Shown: positions 28,701-36,866, counted from the first letter of the stretch. The stretch: 64,000 bases of DNA from Clostridium sp. chh4-2 (GCF_002899675.1 NZ_PKUU01000014.1:1-64000); one strand, 5' to 3'. Notes: generated by a model from the sequence alone, not told the origin. Numbers and translations: made by a program.

Positions 28701-31700
28701 AAGCAAAATGCAGGCGATGATATTACGTTAAGCGCATTCTTTACTCCAAATGATAATTACGATGTAGAAGTTAAAACCGGTAAGCTTACAATTACCAAAG
28801 CGAAAACCGGAAACGGAGTGAATGTGGAAAACAGCATCCAGGATTATGACGGACTGTCCCATGGCCTCAAATCCGTATCTGCAGAAATCGCAGATTCTAT
28901 TTTGTGGTATCAGACAGGAGAGGGTGACTGGAGCACAGAAGAGCCAACCTTTGTGAATGCCGGAACCTATGAAGTGAAGGTTAAGGCCAGCAATGCAAAT
29001 TATGAGGATACAAAAGCCGTAACCGGTACGGTAACCATTAAACAGCTGGATATTAAGCTGACTGCTGACAGCACCAGCAAGAAATATGGTGAAGGTGACC
29101 CTGATTTTACAGGCCGGATAGAAGGCGTAATAATTGATGAAAATGATCTTGGTAAGATAAGCTTTGGCCGCGCTGTATCAGACGAGGGCAAAGAAAATGC
29201 AGGCGATCATATCACAATTACAGCATTTTATAAGGAAAATGCCAACTATAGAGTAGAAGTAGTTGACGGAACGCTTACGATAACAAAAGCTGAATCAGGA
29301 AATCTTGTTACTGTAGAAGGCAGCGAGCAGGTTTATGACGGACAGAACCATGGTTTAACATCAGTGACGGCGTTGATCTCCGGGTCTGCTATCTGGTATA
29401 GAACCGATGGCGGGCAGTGGAGCAAGGAGATCCCATCCTTTACGGATGCAGGTACTTATCCGGTGGAAGTAAAGGCCAGCAATCCAAATTATATGGATAC
29501 TGAGCCAGTTACAGGTGTTATAAAAATCACCCCGTTAGATGTGGAGATTACTGTTAACGATAAAGTCAAACTGTATGGTGAGAATGATCCTGCATTTGAT
29601 GGAACTGTTGGTAAACTGGTAGAAAAAGATGATCTCGGAATCGTGACTTTTGGCCGCAGCAAAGAGGATATTGGAAAGAATAACGTAAATGATAATATCC
29701 GTTTAGTTGCATTCTATACGGAGAATAAGAATTATAATGTAACTGTAATAGAAGGAAAGCTGACCATTGAAAAGGCCACAGAAGGTAATCTGGTGTTTGC
29801 AGAAGGCAGCAGCCAAACCTACGACGGACAGCGCCATGGCCTGAAATCAGTTTCCGCACAGCAGGAGAATTCTACTCTTTGGTATAAGACAGGAGAGAAC
29901 GATTGGACAACAGAAGCACCTGAGTTTGTAAATGCCGGAAGTTATGAAGTGCGGGTGATGGCAACCAATCCGAACTATGCAGATACTGCGGAAGTGACCG
30001 AAACTGTCGTAATCAATCCGCTTGTGGTGGCAATCACCGTAGATAGTAAGTCGAAGATATTTGGGGCTGATGATCCAATCTTTACAGGAACCGTTGGAAA
30101 ACTGGCAGCAGAGGGAGATTTAGGCAGTATAACCTTCGAACGTGCAGCAGAAGATGCTGCAAAGGGTAATGTTGGTGATGATATCACTTTAACCGCGAAG
30201 TATACTCCTAATGATAACTATGAAGTGGTTGTAAATGAAGGAAAACTTACAATTACGGCTGCTGACGGCAATGGAGTAAACGTGGAAGGCAGTGCCCAGG
30301 ATTACGACGGAAAAGCCCATGGATTGAAGAGTGTTTCAGCTTTAAAAGAAGATTCTACAATTTGGTATAAGGCCGGTACAAACGATTGGAGTCAGACAGC
30401 GCCTATGTTTACAAATGCTGGTACTTATGAAGTGCTGGTAAAGGCAACAAATCCGAATTTTAAAGAAACTGCGGAAGTAAGCTCCAGCGTTATTATCCGG
30501 CAAATACCGGCAGAAATTGTCGTTGACAATAAGAACAAAAAGTATGGAGAAGCTGATCCTGTCTTTACCGGAAACGTAGTAGGTTTGGTAAAAGGTGATG
30601 ATCTTGGCACTGTAACTTACGCCCGTAGAGCGGAAGATGCGGATAAGAAAGAAGCCGGAGATCATATTGTAATTACCGCATCCTATGAGGAAAATGCTAA
30701 TTATCTGGTTACAGTGACGGAAGGTGCTCTTACAATTGATAAAGCGGAAAGCGGCAATTTGGTAAAGGTAGAGGGAAGTACAAATACCTATGATGGAAAT
30801 TCATATGGACTGACTAAAGCAGAAGCTGTTCAAGCAAATTCAACGATCCTGTACCGTGAAAAAGGAACAGATCATTGGAGCCAAACTGCCCCTGTTTATG
30901 TGAATGCAGGAACTTATGATATCGAAGTAAAAGCGACAAACCGTAATTATGAAGATACGGAAGTTGTGACAGGAACAGTAATCATCAACAAAGCTCCTGC
31001 ACAGATTGTTGTCGATGATAAGACAAAGATTTACGGAGAGGATGATCCTGAGTTTACGGGTACTGTTTCCGGCCTGATTGCAAAAAATGATCTCGGAACA
31101 GTTGGATTCCACCGCTTAGCGGAAGATGCCGGCAAGAATAACGCTGGTGATTCCATTGGCTTAACAGCCAGCTACGAGGAAAATGATAACTATCAGGTAG
31201 AATTAGTTCCAGGAACACTCACAATTAGTAAGAAAGCAGTAAAAATAGTTGTGGACGACAAATCAAAGGTTTATGGCGAAGAGGATCCGGAATTTACGGC
31301 TGAAGTAACAGGAACAATCGGAGATGAAGAGATCCAGTACAGCTTTAGACGTGAACCGGGAAATGATGCCGGCCAGTACCAAATTACTGCGGTTATAGGA
31401 AGCAACAGCAACTATGAGATCTCCGTGGAAGATGGAATGCTTACCATTCAGCCAAAAGCTGTCCAGATCACAGCCGTTGATAAGTCAAAGACATATGGCG
31501 AAAATGATCCTGAACTCACGGCAGTGGTAACCGGATTAGTAGGAGATGATTCTCTGGACTATACGCTCACCCGCGCTTCTGGTGATGACAAGGGAAGCTA
31601 TCCGATCTACATTGAGTTAGGTGTCAACAAAAATTATACAGTTGAAACACAGGAAGCCGAGTTGATTATTAATCCTAAGGATGTTACAATTACCGTTAAT

Positions 31701-32720
31701 TCTTCCAGCAAAACGTATGGAGAAGCCGATCCTGTATTTACAGGTATGGTCACCGGACTTGTAGACAATAACCATCTTGGAACCATACAGTATGTAAGAA
31801 CCGCAGAAGATGCAGGTAAAGACGACGCAGGCGACAGCATCACCATCACAGCTGTGTATATGAATAACGATAATTATGTTGTTCATGTTGTGGATGGTAC
31901 TTTAACCATAGTATCCGCTTCAGATAATGCGGTAAACGTAACCGGAAGAACCGTTGAATACGACGGAAAGAGCTACGGATTAGAGATGGCGGAAGCTTTA
32001 AGAGCCGGGTCAACGCTTTACTATTCTACGGACGGAGTTAACTTTACAGCAGAAGTGCCGGTGTTCACAGAAGCCGGATCATATGCGGTATATGTAAAGG
32101 CATCAAATCCAAACTATGCAGATACAGCGGCAGTGAGAGCGGACGTAATTATCAGCAAACGGCCGATCACCATTACTGCAGGCAGTGCAAGCAAACGCTA
32201 TGACGGCAGCGCAGTTACCAATACTTCAGCAGAGATTACAAGCGGATCTCTTGCAGAAGGACAGCAGCTGGTTGACGTAAACGTAACAGGAAGCCAGACA
32301 ACTGTGGGAACCAGCGATAATGTAGCCAGTCATGCAGTGATTATGGCAAATGGTGAAGAGGTAACCGGAAACTATGAGATTACTTATATAAACGGTTTAC
32401 TTACCATCACATCCAGAGGCAGCAGCAGCAACGGCGGTGGCGGCGGAAACAGCGGCACTACCCCGGGCTACGGCAATGGCGGCGATACCGGAAACGGTCC
32501 TGGAAGCACAACCATCAATCCAACAGAAGTACCGTTAGCGAGTATGCCGAATGACATCACGACAGGTGAAAATATCCTGATTGATGACGGAGAAGTTCCG
32601 TTGGCAGCGCTTCCTAAGACTGGAAACCAGACGGGAATGAATGGAGTGTTTGCAATGCTATCCGGAATTCTGTTAGCAGCATATCTGACAATATCAAAGA
32701 AAAAGGATGAAGAATCCTAA
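19737..32720 (+). CDS. Giant LPxTG-anchored surface protein with MBG-type repeats
   Basis: A ~4,327-residue secreted, sortase-anchored protein, probably an adhesin. The ATG at 19737 has AAAAGGAG at the right distance; the ATG at 19731 is too close and the start at 19665 lacks a site. A long signal peptide (hydrophobic MAFVLAFTMTFINVV) ends near VALAA. Then come a Gly/Ser stretch, six 16-residue Asp/Ser-rich repeats (20511-20798), an acidic region, and InlB/Flg_new-type repeats (GGSNAPVDSNKY, LGWQLEGDKSG, FDGWYSDAAGT, FGGWYKDEACT, FVNWTDSKS). From about 25.6 to 32.2 kb there are 15 MBG-type domains (K-YG-DP-FTG pattern) interleaved with 12 YDG-type domains beginning GN-V-VEG. A Gly-rich hinge, LPKTG, a hydrophobic helix and KKKDEES end it. 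No frameshift is seen over 13 kb. Confidence 0.93.
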   Translation: MKGRKANNKLLNLLLHQRKRIMAFVLAFTMTFINVVNNVSVALAAVESQGEQRILSSDAVIFQLDAAELSELAKTAAVLASGSNALENMEFKGNSDLVAKYHSLFSSGIAEIQPYYDSNSDDVSLRVFVKDNEKVIFLLMNDTEDYYECAVNISGYMTEAVFVDSYSSAVVEEVPEAPKTESNKPAGGSGGSGSGGAGHTAEPGAQPGTDAEVKDGETADEEITEDKGSIDSENRADENQPGIEEDNSDNELSGGAASDDGNSGNDVTDDGEVSDDNSNGNDVTDDGEVSDDSNSGNDVTDDGEASDDSNSGNDVSDDGEVSDDSNGGDDVSDDGEASDDSNSGDDASDDSGSGSDDVSDGSAQASISSKYAPRVTTSIELIDDVNSAEENEDTSDMEENAQIPEIQQADGGENPADDMIISEDEIIDEDDITDEDGSEDSEVSYGIIDSTVYDTVGYNGMGAAAIIVSVKDLDRIEVQKEKIEQTKTYHQVTYEVDQNGAVMINGAGKVEDGQDLTFTVKPQAGYTIESVSANGEELESVGGNKYLVESVGEEVFIDITTSEEVLHPEFTPEPITIGDVVISVYAEENIIPEGTVFVAEAVTAEKQEAIEEKVSEEAEKNSEEVLEVLSYEIDLIYQGEKLTWNEGTVQVSFSGAKIEEKSAEADKVDIAHVEIDHSNEVELDMVASEEVPGEENIEAVDFEAKHFSTYTVTFTKKNAASRELTVFINSFDNYQETELEQKHESLTIADNGSSQAVETFVNDKYTANGKTYEFSKATAENRYEAPKVTEIALDGESLKAVTVSGAAVPLVNNQLYLWYVPVNERIEVTLVKTEDGSEKEETGYIPAGTIAENVPEIAGYEFVNAKVGDGVVTYVTRSGDTVFYGDDTLSGDGLAYALKDNEKIRLYYEKTVTKYKIVYQEKGDDISQNEILGPSAVKAGEKADIMVNLGLGYRAKVTVNNKEIQPAEKLLEGRSYRYEVNNVNEDKNVVVTYEKITQFTFDPTYIAMHNHPTNGNFHNSSYNPSSVANISRGGTLEFYLISDYSQTNWQLNGFQVNGVDVTVPVSYNKGASSLFELKDDKGDVTAKIRIELYEVVKDYVGINKYKYRYFYRITFSDVMSDLAITSGNFRAASWAEIMPGEISKGVTLQYKNKENGNKWTNVQGSKPIGYSSQGTDNKVTFRYEIEPGYRNLQIIVKNGNLTRKDAEKQFVVAKGENVLTTLEVTVDLINYNAKYNANGGSNAPVDSNKYNIVNNATVYIPSGIPVHSDERVGFLGWQLEGDKSGTVYSPNTAVPLADLINKLAKGAETINFTAKWSEPGALAVYVPFKIEFWQQQENGTYIKTESADKSGLLGSKLILQTANYADRFTGYTFNSKMSQVVIDNLQRGQTMKLYYDLNHYTVNYQIIPSEAKDSGCSLSRDSENISILSPSAGSTASDSVSQNTGGSYVFDGWYSDAAGTKLITETKKFVPQELESATYYAKFTKLKANVYDDGIIRTYDNRIDGYEASDKKQGHVNVKVFTDGILHHEDTVYYRYEQYNCVDLTVEELADEIYILNRIYVKQSLGATGSMSQVYDKTNMENLDNVADGSTVYFYLTSKYSVQYRVSDTTPTGLAGAVPNDNTVYTVKTPNNQVTADGYREYTNKELDNAEETIVVKALPEIKAGYSISGWSSLMGDKKADDRVSVKENLQLADTDRTFVFEASVEEQQPVTITYTALNGGKIYKHGDAQLVSTFSEELAPATGIAAGAKAAADKGFTFGGWYKDEACTELVGSEESFVPEKESGSYQAASYYAKFTENPEVTIFYKASKGGTVDREEETTAPATGSVNGSLATAGKGYHFVNWTDSKSNVVSTKTKFTPEKVDGLFVSETYTANFTKNYELTITAEDGGKVYDGTPLTQPDFQVDGLHPGHSLKEGSVRTEGTITEYGTSGTALNKVIGNPVILDENGNDVTYQYDISRKSGKLTITKKQVTISVDNTSKPYGADDPKFSGSVNGLINDADLGKIEYRRIENDKDKQNVGDLIHLTADYAENANYAVKVILGILTITQTGGNSLTVKGSVQDYDGTPHGLETAVAEKTGSTLLYQVGEGEWTEVPPTFINAGKYSVNVKATNPNYKETEVVTGTVTINKLKVDITVSEATKVYNTQDPEFTGTVGTLVSKDDLGIVTYGRIDEDMDKQNVGDNITITAYYTPNDNYQVNVISNKLIITKAEKGNSVNVNGNEVTYDGKAHGLLLAEADAKGSTIWYRTENGTWSTQAPTFTNAGTYPVEVKATNPNYVDTEAATGTIVINPKAVMITVTDKTKEYGARDPIFEGSITGLVADGDLEEIRYVRAEADKEKNNVGDDITITAEFTPNSNYSVTVIDGKLSIGKAQSGNSVIVEGTEAIYDGTEYGLTKAAAEQENSVIYYRVKGTEEWSQTSPVYVNAGTYEIEVKAENPNFMDTKIAVGTIIIKPAEVTITVDNQYKKFNESDPVFTGTVDGLVIGENLENLVYVRKDGDEGKQNAGDDITIVANYQENANYHVTVKEGKLIIDKADGNSVIVEGSTHTYDSNAYGLERAEAVQPGSTVLYREYGKDIWSQTPPAYVNAGTYKVEVKATNPNYKDTEIVTGTVQIDKVNVTIHVDNKTKAYGLPDPDFTGTVGALVSDGDLGEVTYVRKTGDEGKGDAGDDITITAVFKENINYNVTVEPGKLIITKALTGNSVDVSGSVTIYDGLSHGLLKAEAKQSGSTLLYRAGDEEEWSETPPSYVNAGTYPVQVKAVHKNYEDTAIEDAVIQIDKKPVSIIVDSKTKTYGEGDPVFTGKTGELVKDGDLGDITYVRASGDENKNNVNDDITITAYYKQNDNYVVDITLGKLIITAADGNGVNVRGSIQVYDGKEHTLELAEALKPGSTILYQFDGGEWSKQMPVFVNAGSYEVKVKAINQNFAETDVVSGTVVINKAKVEISVDNKTKAFGETDPGFSGTVGKLVSDGDLGTVQFGRIEADKHKQNAGDDITLSAFFTPNDNYDVEVKTGKLTITKAKTGNGVNVENSIQDYDGLSHGLKSVSAEIADSILWYQTGEGDWSTEEPTFVNAGTYEVKVKASNANYEDTKAVTGTVTIKQLDIKLTADSTSKKYGEGDPDFTGRIEGVIIDENDLGKISFGRAVSDEGKENAGDHITITAFYKENANYRVEVVDGTLTITKAESGNLVTVEGSEQVYDGQNHGLTSVTALISGSAIWYRTDGGQWSKEIPSFTDAGTYPVEVKASNPNYMDTEPVTGVIKITPLDVEITVNDKVKLYGENDPAFDGTVGKLVEKDDLGIVTFGRSKEDIGKNNVNDNIRLVAFYTENKNYNVTVIEGKLTIEKATEGNLVFAEGSSQTYDGQRHGLKSVSAQQENSTLWYKTGENDWTTEAPEFVNAGSYEVRVMATNPNYADTAEVTETVVINPLVVAITVDSKSKIFGADDPIFTGTVGKLAAEGDLGSITFERAAEDAAKGNVGDDITLTAKYTPNDNYEVVVNEGKLTITAADGNGVNVEGSAQDYDGKAHGLKSVSALKEDSTIWYKAGTNDWSQTAPMFTNAGTYEVLVKATNPNFKETAEVSSSVIIRQIPAEIVVDNKNKKYGEADPVFTGNVVGLVKGDDLGTVTYARRAEDADKKEAGDHIVITASYEENANYLVTVTEGALTIDKAESGNLVKVEGSTNTYDGNSYGLTKAEAVQANSTILYREKGTDHWSQTAPVYVNAGTYDIEVKATNRNYEDTEVVTGTVIINKAPAQIVVDDKTKIYGEDDPEFTGTVSGLIAKNDLGTVGFHRLAEDAGKNNAGDSIGLTASYEENDNYQVELVPGTLTISKKAVKIVVDDKSKVYGEEDPEFTAEVTGTIGDEEIQYSFRREPGNDAGQYQITAVIGSNSNYEISVEDGMLTIQPKAVQITAVDKSKTYGENDPELTAVVTGLVGDDSLDYTLTRASGDDKGSYPIYIELGVNKNYTVETQEAELIINPKDVTITVNSSSKTYGEADPVFTGMVTGLVDNNHLGTIQYVRTAEDAGKDDAGDSITITAVYMNNDNYVVHVVDGTLTIVSASDNAVNVTGRTVEYDGKSYGLEMAEALRAGSTLYYSTDGVNFTAEVPVFTEAGSYAVYVKASNPNYADTAAVRADVIISKRPITITAGSASKRYDGSAVTNTSAEITSGSLAEGQQLVDVNVTGSQTTVGTSDNVASHAVIMANGEEVTGNYEITYINGLLTITSRGSSSNGGGGGNSGTTPGYGNGGDTGNGPGSTTINPTEVPLASMPNDITTGENILIDDGEVPLAALPKTGNQTGMNGVFAMLSGILLAAYLTISKKKDEES
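20511..20798 (+). repeat. Six tandem 48-bp units (Asp/Ser-rich)
   Basis: Each unit codes for 16 residues close to DDSNSGNDVTDDGEVS; the last units are more diverged. Such low-complexity acidic repeats often vary in number between strains and may bind calcium or act as a spacer. Confidence 0.85.
25890..32160 (+). repeat. Tandem ~161-residue double-domain repeats
   Basis: Twelve units, each made of a YDG-type domain (opening GN-V-VEG, ending TNPNY-DTE-VTGTV) and an MBG-type domain (KAYG--DP-FTGTV ... NAGDDITI ... NYNVTV). Spacing is about 483 bases. Two shorter MBG domains without partners interrupt the series at about 31.2-31.7 kb before the last unit. Units are diverged at DNA level, so the array is old rather than newly expanded. 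Confidence 0.85.
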
Positions 32721-32735
32721 TAAATGATCTTTTTG

Positions 32736-32762
32736 GGGGATGCCAACCGGCATCCCCTTTTC
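32736..32762 (+). terminator. Terminator of the giant surface protein gene
   Basis: GGGGATGCC-AACC-GGCATCCCC (32736-32757) followed by TTTT: a perfect 9-bp GC-rich stem. Confidence 0.9.
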
Positions 32763-32914
32763 AATTCTTTTAATTGCGGTAATATCTATAATTTGGTATA
32801 ATTCATAATATTAAGCATTTTTAATAAAGAAGTCCTTTTAAAGGCATACTATCTATTATAGTAAGAACCGTCACATTCCCGAAAGAAAATAAAGATACAG
32901 AAAGCGGAGCATTT

Positions 32915-34201
32915 ATGGAACACTTAATAATCGGATTGACCTTATTTTCAATGTTTTTTGGAGCGGGGAATCTTATTTTCCCGCCCTTTTTGGGCGCTCA
33001 GGCAGGAATTAACACTTGGACCGCTATGGCCGGTTTTGCGGTCAGTGCGGTCGGTTTTCCTGTTTTAGGGGTTGCCGCGGTGGCAAGATCCGGAGGTTTG
33101 GAGAAACTGGCGGGGAGAGCAGGGGTTAAGTTTGCTTCTGTCTTTACCCTTTTGTGCTATCTTTCCATCGGCCCCTGCCTTGCCATTCCCAGAACCGCCA
33201 GCACATCCTTTGAAATGGCGGTCATTCCATTTGCAGCGCAGGGAGCGCCTCTGTCCGCATACCAGATGGGGTATTCCATCCTGTTTTTCTGTATAGCGCT
33301 GCTGCTGGCACTTAGGCCGGATAAACTTTCTGACCGCCTGGGTAAAATTTTAACCCCATGTCTGCTGATATTGATCCTGGTCATATTTGCAGGCTGCGTG
33401 GTGAAACCGGCCGGAAGCTATGCGGCTCCTGTTTTATCATATGCGTCGAATCCATTTTCAAAGGGCTTTTTGGACGGTTATCAGACTATGGATACCATAG
33501 CCGCCCTGAATTTCGGCATCATCATTGCCCTCAATATAAAGGCCAGAGGAATGACGCAGGAGAAACAGGTGATGAAAGAAACCGTGCGCGCCGGATTGAT
33601 TGCTGGGGTGCTTCTGATTTTGGTATACAGCGCTCTGGCTCATATTGGAGCCATGTCGGGAGGAACCTTTCCCATTGCCGAAAATGGGGCCAGGACGCTG
33701 AACCAGATGGTAGGCTTTGAGTTTGGGAGAGGTGGAACGATCCTCCTGGCGGCCATTTTTTTCATCGCGTGTCTGAATACCTGTGTAGGGCTTTTGAGCT
33801 GCTGCAGCAAATATTTCTGTACGATCATACCGGCTGTGAGTTACCGTTTATGGGTATTCATCTTTGCAGGAATCAGCCTGGTGATCTCTAATGCGGGATT
33901 GACTAAGATTTTAAAGATTTCAGTGCCGGTATTGAATGCGATTTATCCGGTGGCAATTATCCTGATTGTGCTGGCTTTAAGCCACCGCCTCTGGGAGCAT
34001 TTCCGGTTTGTCTATCCTGCGGCGGTGCTGTTTACAGGGGTTATCAGTACGGGTGCTGCATTAGAACAGGCCGGGATCAGGATTCCTGTTTTAGGGAAGG
34101 CATTGGCGGCCCTGCCTTTTTATGAGATCGGTCTAGAGTGGATTTTTCCGGCGGCCGTTGGAGTGGTCACAGGGGTTTTGCTGTCCTGGAAGAAAGAATA
34201 A
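32915..34201 (+). CDS. brnQ: Branched-chain amino acid carrier (BrnQ/LIVCS family)
   Basis: A 428-residue membrane transporter with about 12 hydrophobic segments that imports leucine, isoleucine and valine with a cation. Family signature at the N terminus: FSMFFGAGNLIFPPFLGAQAG. GCGGAGC precedes the ATG. Upstream TTGCGG, 17 bases, TATAAT looks like its own promoter. I looked for a T-box leader and found none in the 190-base gap. Confidence 0.94.
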   Translation: MEHLIIGLTLFSMFFGAGNLIFPPFLGAQAGINTWTAMAGFAVSAVGFPVLGVAAVARSGGLEKLAGRAGVKFASVFTLLCYLSIGPCLAIPRTASTSFEMAVIPFAAQGAPLSAYQMGYSILFFCIALLLALRPDKLSDRLGKILTPCLLILILVIFAGCVVKPAGSYAAPVLSYASNPFSKGFLDGYQTMDTIAALNFGIIIALNIKARGMTQEKQVMKETVRAGLIAGVLLILVYSALAHIGAMSGGTFPIAENGARTLNQMVGFEFGRGGTILLAAIFFIACLNTCVGLLSCCSKYFCTIIPAVSYRLWVFIFAGISLVISNAGLTKILKISVPVLNAIYPVAIILIVLALSHRLWEHFRFVYPAAVLFTGVISTGAALEQAGIRIPVLGKALAALPFYEIGLEWIFPAAVGVVTGVLLSWKKE

Positions 34202-34319
34202 ATAAGTTGCCATTTGCAAAAAATTGGACTATTATTAAATGTAAGAATGTTAAAAACAGTTACCAGTTGATGTATTCGGGCGGAGTCAGGCCGAGAGTCT
34301 GAGATAGGAGGACTTGCTT

Positions 34320-35816
34320 ATGTTGGAAAAAATTGATTTGACTAAAGATATGGGAAAACAGGAGGCAAAGGAACTTTTGAATGCATTGGATGTTGAATTG
34401 TCCAGGCTTCAGAGAGAGGCCAGAGCTCTTAATATTCCTGTTATGGTGATCTTTGAAGGCTGGGGAGCTGCGGGAAAGGGAACGTTAATCAACCGTTTGA
34501 TTCAGCCTTTGGACCCAAGAGGATTCAAGGTATTTACCATTCAAAAACCGACAGAAGATGAGACGATGCATCCATTTCTATGGAGATTCTGGACAAAGAC
34601 GCCGGCCAAGGGAAGAATCCACATCTTTGACAGAAGCTGGTACGATAAGGTGCTGCGGGAGAGAATCGATTCAGGCGTTCATGAGAAGGAAAAAGGGGAT
34701 GCCTATCAGGATATTGTTTCGTTTGAGGAGACGCTGTCTCTTGACGGAACGCTGATTATCAAGTTTTTCCTGCATATATCTAAAAAAGAGCAGAAAAAGA
34801 GATTTGAAAAACTGGAAGAATCTCCGGAAACCAGATGGCGTGTGACGAAAGAGGACTGGAAACACCATAAACAGTATGATGAATATCTGAAAGCCTATGA
34901 CGATATGCTGGAAAAAACGGACACCGATTTCGCTCCATGGACCATCATAGAGGCTACGGACCGGGAATACGCGGCGGTAAAGATCTTAACCTGCGTGGCC
35001 GACCGCTTGAAAGAGACAATCGCACAGCGAAGCAAAGAGACGGCAGCTGATAAGCCGCAGGTTTCAGACCAGACGGAGAGCACCGCCCAGATGAGAACCT
35101 CCGTGCTCAGTCAGGTGAATCTGGATAAATGCTACGAGAAAGAGGAATATAAAAAACGGCTGAAATCTCTGCAGAAACGCCTGGAGATACTGCACAGTGA
35201 AATCTATAAAAAGAGAATTCCCGTGGTTCTGGCCTTCGAAGGCTGGGATGCAGGCGGAAAGGGCGGCGCCATCAAGCGTTTGACGGAGAAGATGGACCCG
35301 AGAGGCTATGAAGTGATTCCAACCGCTTCTCCCAATGATATTGAAAAAGCCCATCATTACCTTTGGAGATTCTGGCGTGCGATGCCGAAAGACGGTCATG
35401 TGGCCATCTTTGACCGGACCTGGTACGGGCGCGTGATGGTGGAGCGGATCGAGGGATTCTGCAGCACCCAGGAGTGGAAGCGGGCATATAAGGAGATCAA
35501 TGAGATGGAAGCCCAGCTGGCCAATTCCGGCGCAGTAATCATTAAATTCTGGATGCAGATCGATAAAGACGAACAGGAAAAACGCTTCCACGAGCGGATG
35601 GACAACCCGGAGAAAAACTGGAAGATCACAGAAGAGGACTGGAGAAACAGGGAGAAATGGGACCAGTATGAAGTGGCTGTGGATGAGATGCTGATCCGCA
35701 CCTCAACGGCTTGTGCTCCATGGATTGTTGTGGAAGGAAATTGTAAATACTACGCCAGAATAAAGGTGCTGGAAACCTTTGTGGAGGCTTTAGAAAAACG
35801 GTTAAAGGAACAGTAG
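34320..35816 (+). CDS. Tandem-domain polyphosphate kinase 2 family (polyphosphate:AMP phosphotransferase type)
   Basis: A 498-residue protein with two PPK2 domains. Each has a Walker A (GWGAAGKG near residue 50; GWDAGGKG in the second half), a DPRG(F/Y) segment, and the lid/Walker B motifs DRSWYDKVLRERI and DRTWYGRVMVERI. Two-domain PPK2 enzymes such as Pap of Pseudomonas and Acinetobacter transfer phosphate from polyphosphate to AMP. Which domain is active cannot be told from this sequence alone; both P-loops look intact. AGGAGG lies eight bases before the ATG. The YbaK-like gene follows by 17 bases. Confidence 0.9.
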   Translation: MLEKIDLTKDMGKQEAKELLNALDVELSRLQREARALNIPVMVIFEGWGAAGKGTLINRLIQPLDPRGFKVFTIQKPTEDETMHPFLWRFWTKTPAKGRIHIFDRSWYDKVLRERIDSGVHEKEKGDAYQDIVSFEETLSLDGTLIIKFFLHISKKEQKKRFEKLEESPETRWRVTKEDWKHHKQYDEYLKAYDDMLEKTDTDFAPWTIIEATDREYAAVKILTCVADRLKETIAQRSKETAADKPQVSDQTESTAQMRTSVLSQVNLDKCYEKEEYKKRLKSLQKRLEILHSEIYKKRIPVVLAFEGWDAGGKGGAIKRLTEKMDPRGYEVIPTASPNDIEKAHHYLWRFWRAMPKDGHVAIFDRTWYGRVMVERIEGFCSTQEWKRAYKEINEMEAQLANSGAVIIKFWMQIDKDEQEKRFHERMDNPEKNWKITEEDWRNREKWDQYEVAVDEMLIRTSTACAPWIVVEGNCKYYARIKVLETFVEALEKRLKEQ

Positions 35817-35833
35817 GAAGAAGGACGAACATC

Positions 35834-36307
35834 ATGTCACTGGATAAAGTAAAGGCATATTTTAAAGAAGCAGGAATAGAATCTAAAGTGATCGAGCTGG
35901 AGGAATCCAGCGCCACCGTGGAACTGGCGGCCCGCGCGCTTCACTGCGAGCCGGCCAGAATCGCAAAAACCCTGTCATTTCATGTGGATGACAGGGTGGT
36001 TCTGGTGGTGACGGCCGGAGACGCCAAAATCGATAATAAAAAATACAAAGAGGAGTTTGGCCAGAAAGCGAAGATGCTGTCGGTGGATGAGGCGGAGCCG
36101 CTGATCGGCCATGCCGTAGGAGGCGTCTGCCCGTTCGCAGTCAACGATGGGGTAGAGGTTTATCTGGATCAGTCTATGAAGCGGTTTGACGTGGTATATC
36201 CTGCCGCAGGAAGCGCTAACAGCGCGATTGGTTTGACAATACCGGAGCTGGAGATCTATTCCAAGAACAGAAAATGGGTGGATGTCTGCAAAGGATGGGA
36301 CGAGTAA
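35834..36307 (+). CDS. YbaK/EbsC-family aminoacyl-tRNA deacylase
   Basis: A 157-residue editing-domain protein that typically hydrolyses mischarged tRNA such as Cys- or Ala-tRNA(Pro). The fold is marked by ARIAKTLSFHVDD, VTAGDAKIDNKKYK with the conserved lysine region, and the GHAVGGVCPFAV loop matching GGISPxG of relatives. It could equally be a ProX-like enzyme. Probably co-transcribed with the PPK2 gene. Confidence 0.87.
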   Translation: MSLDKVKAYFKEAGIESKVIELEESSATVELAARALHCEPARIAKTLSFHVDDRVVLVVTAGDAKIDNKKYKEEFGQKAKMLSVDEAEPLIGHAVGGVCPFAVNDGVEVYLDQSMKRFDVVYPAAGSANSAIGLTIPELEIYSKNRKWVDVCKGWDE

Positions 36308-36347
36308 AATTATCATATAGCCGTAAAACGGCAGAATGGAGGTTGCC

Positions 36348-36866
36348 ATGAATCAGGTGATGGAGAACATTTTAACCAGAAGGAGTATCAGGGCATTTAA
36401 GGATGAAAAACTGCCTAAAGAAGATCTTGAAGAGATCGTAAAAGCAGGTCTTTATGCGCCCAGCGCCATGAACCGCCAGTCCTGGAAATTTACTGTAGTT
36501 ACAAACGGTGAATTGATTCAGCGTTTAGCGGAGGCGATTCGGGAAGAATTGGGAAGAGAGGGGTATGATCTGTATAAACCGGCCGCTCTTGTGATTCCTT
36601 CCAACAGTGTAAAGAACCGCTGGGGACGGGATGACGATGCCTGCGCCCTTGAAAATGTATTTCTTGCCGCGCATTCCATGGGCATCGGTTCCGTCTGGAT
36701 TAACCAGCTGCATGGTATTTGCGACCAGCCTAAGATCAGAGCTCTTTTAGATGAGATGGAGATTCCGGAGGACCATGTTGTCTATGGAATGGCGGCTCTT
36801 GGCTATGCGGTTGAAGAGGATAAAAAAGACGTGGTAAAAACTGGCCAGGTACATTACATAGACTGA
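36348..36866 (+). CDS. Nitroreductase-family flavoprotein
   Basis: A 172-residue FMN-dependent oxidoreductase. RRSIRAFKDEKLPKEDLEEIV at the N terminus binds FMN phosphate, and APSAMNRQSWKF and the GIGSVWINQL region complete the flavin site. GGAGG lies five bases before the ATG at 36348, which beats the in-frame ATG at 36336. The natural substrate is unknown. A strong terminator follows. Confidence 0.9.
   Translation: MNQVMENILTRRSIRAFKDEKLPKEDLEEIVKAGLYAPSAMNRQSWKFTVVTNGELIQRLAEAIREELGREGYDLYKPAALVIPSNSVKNRWGRDDDACALENVFLAAHSMGIGSVWINQLHGICDQPKIRALLDEMEIPEDHVVYGMAALGYAVEEDKKDVVKTGQVHYID

Noticed and set aside
20088..31886. Many minus-strand and alternative-frame ORFs within the giant surface-protein gene
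   Set aside because: They mirror the repeats, recur at the same place in each unit and lack ribosome-binding sites.
32763..32914. T-box riboswitch before brnQ
   Set aside because: No T-box sequence or specifier hairpin; the gap is too short and only a plain promoter is seen.
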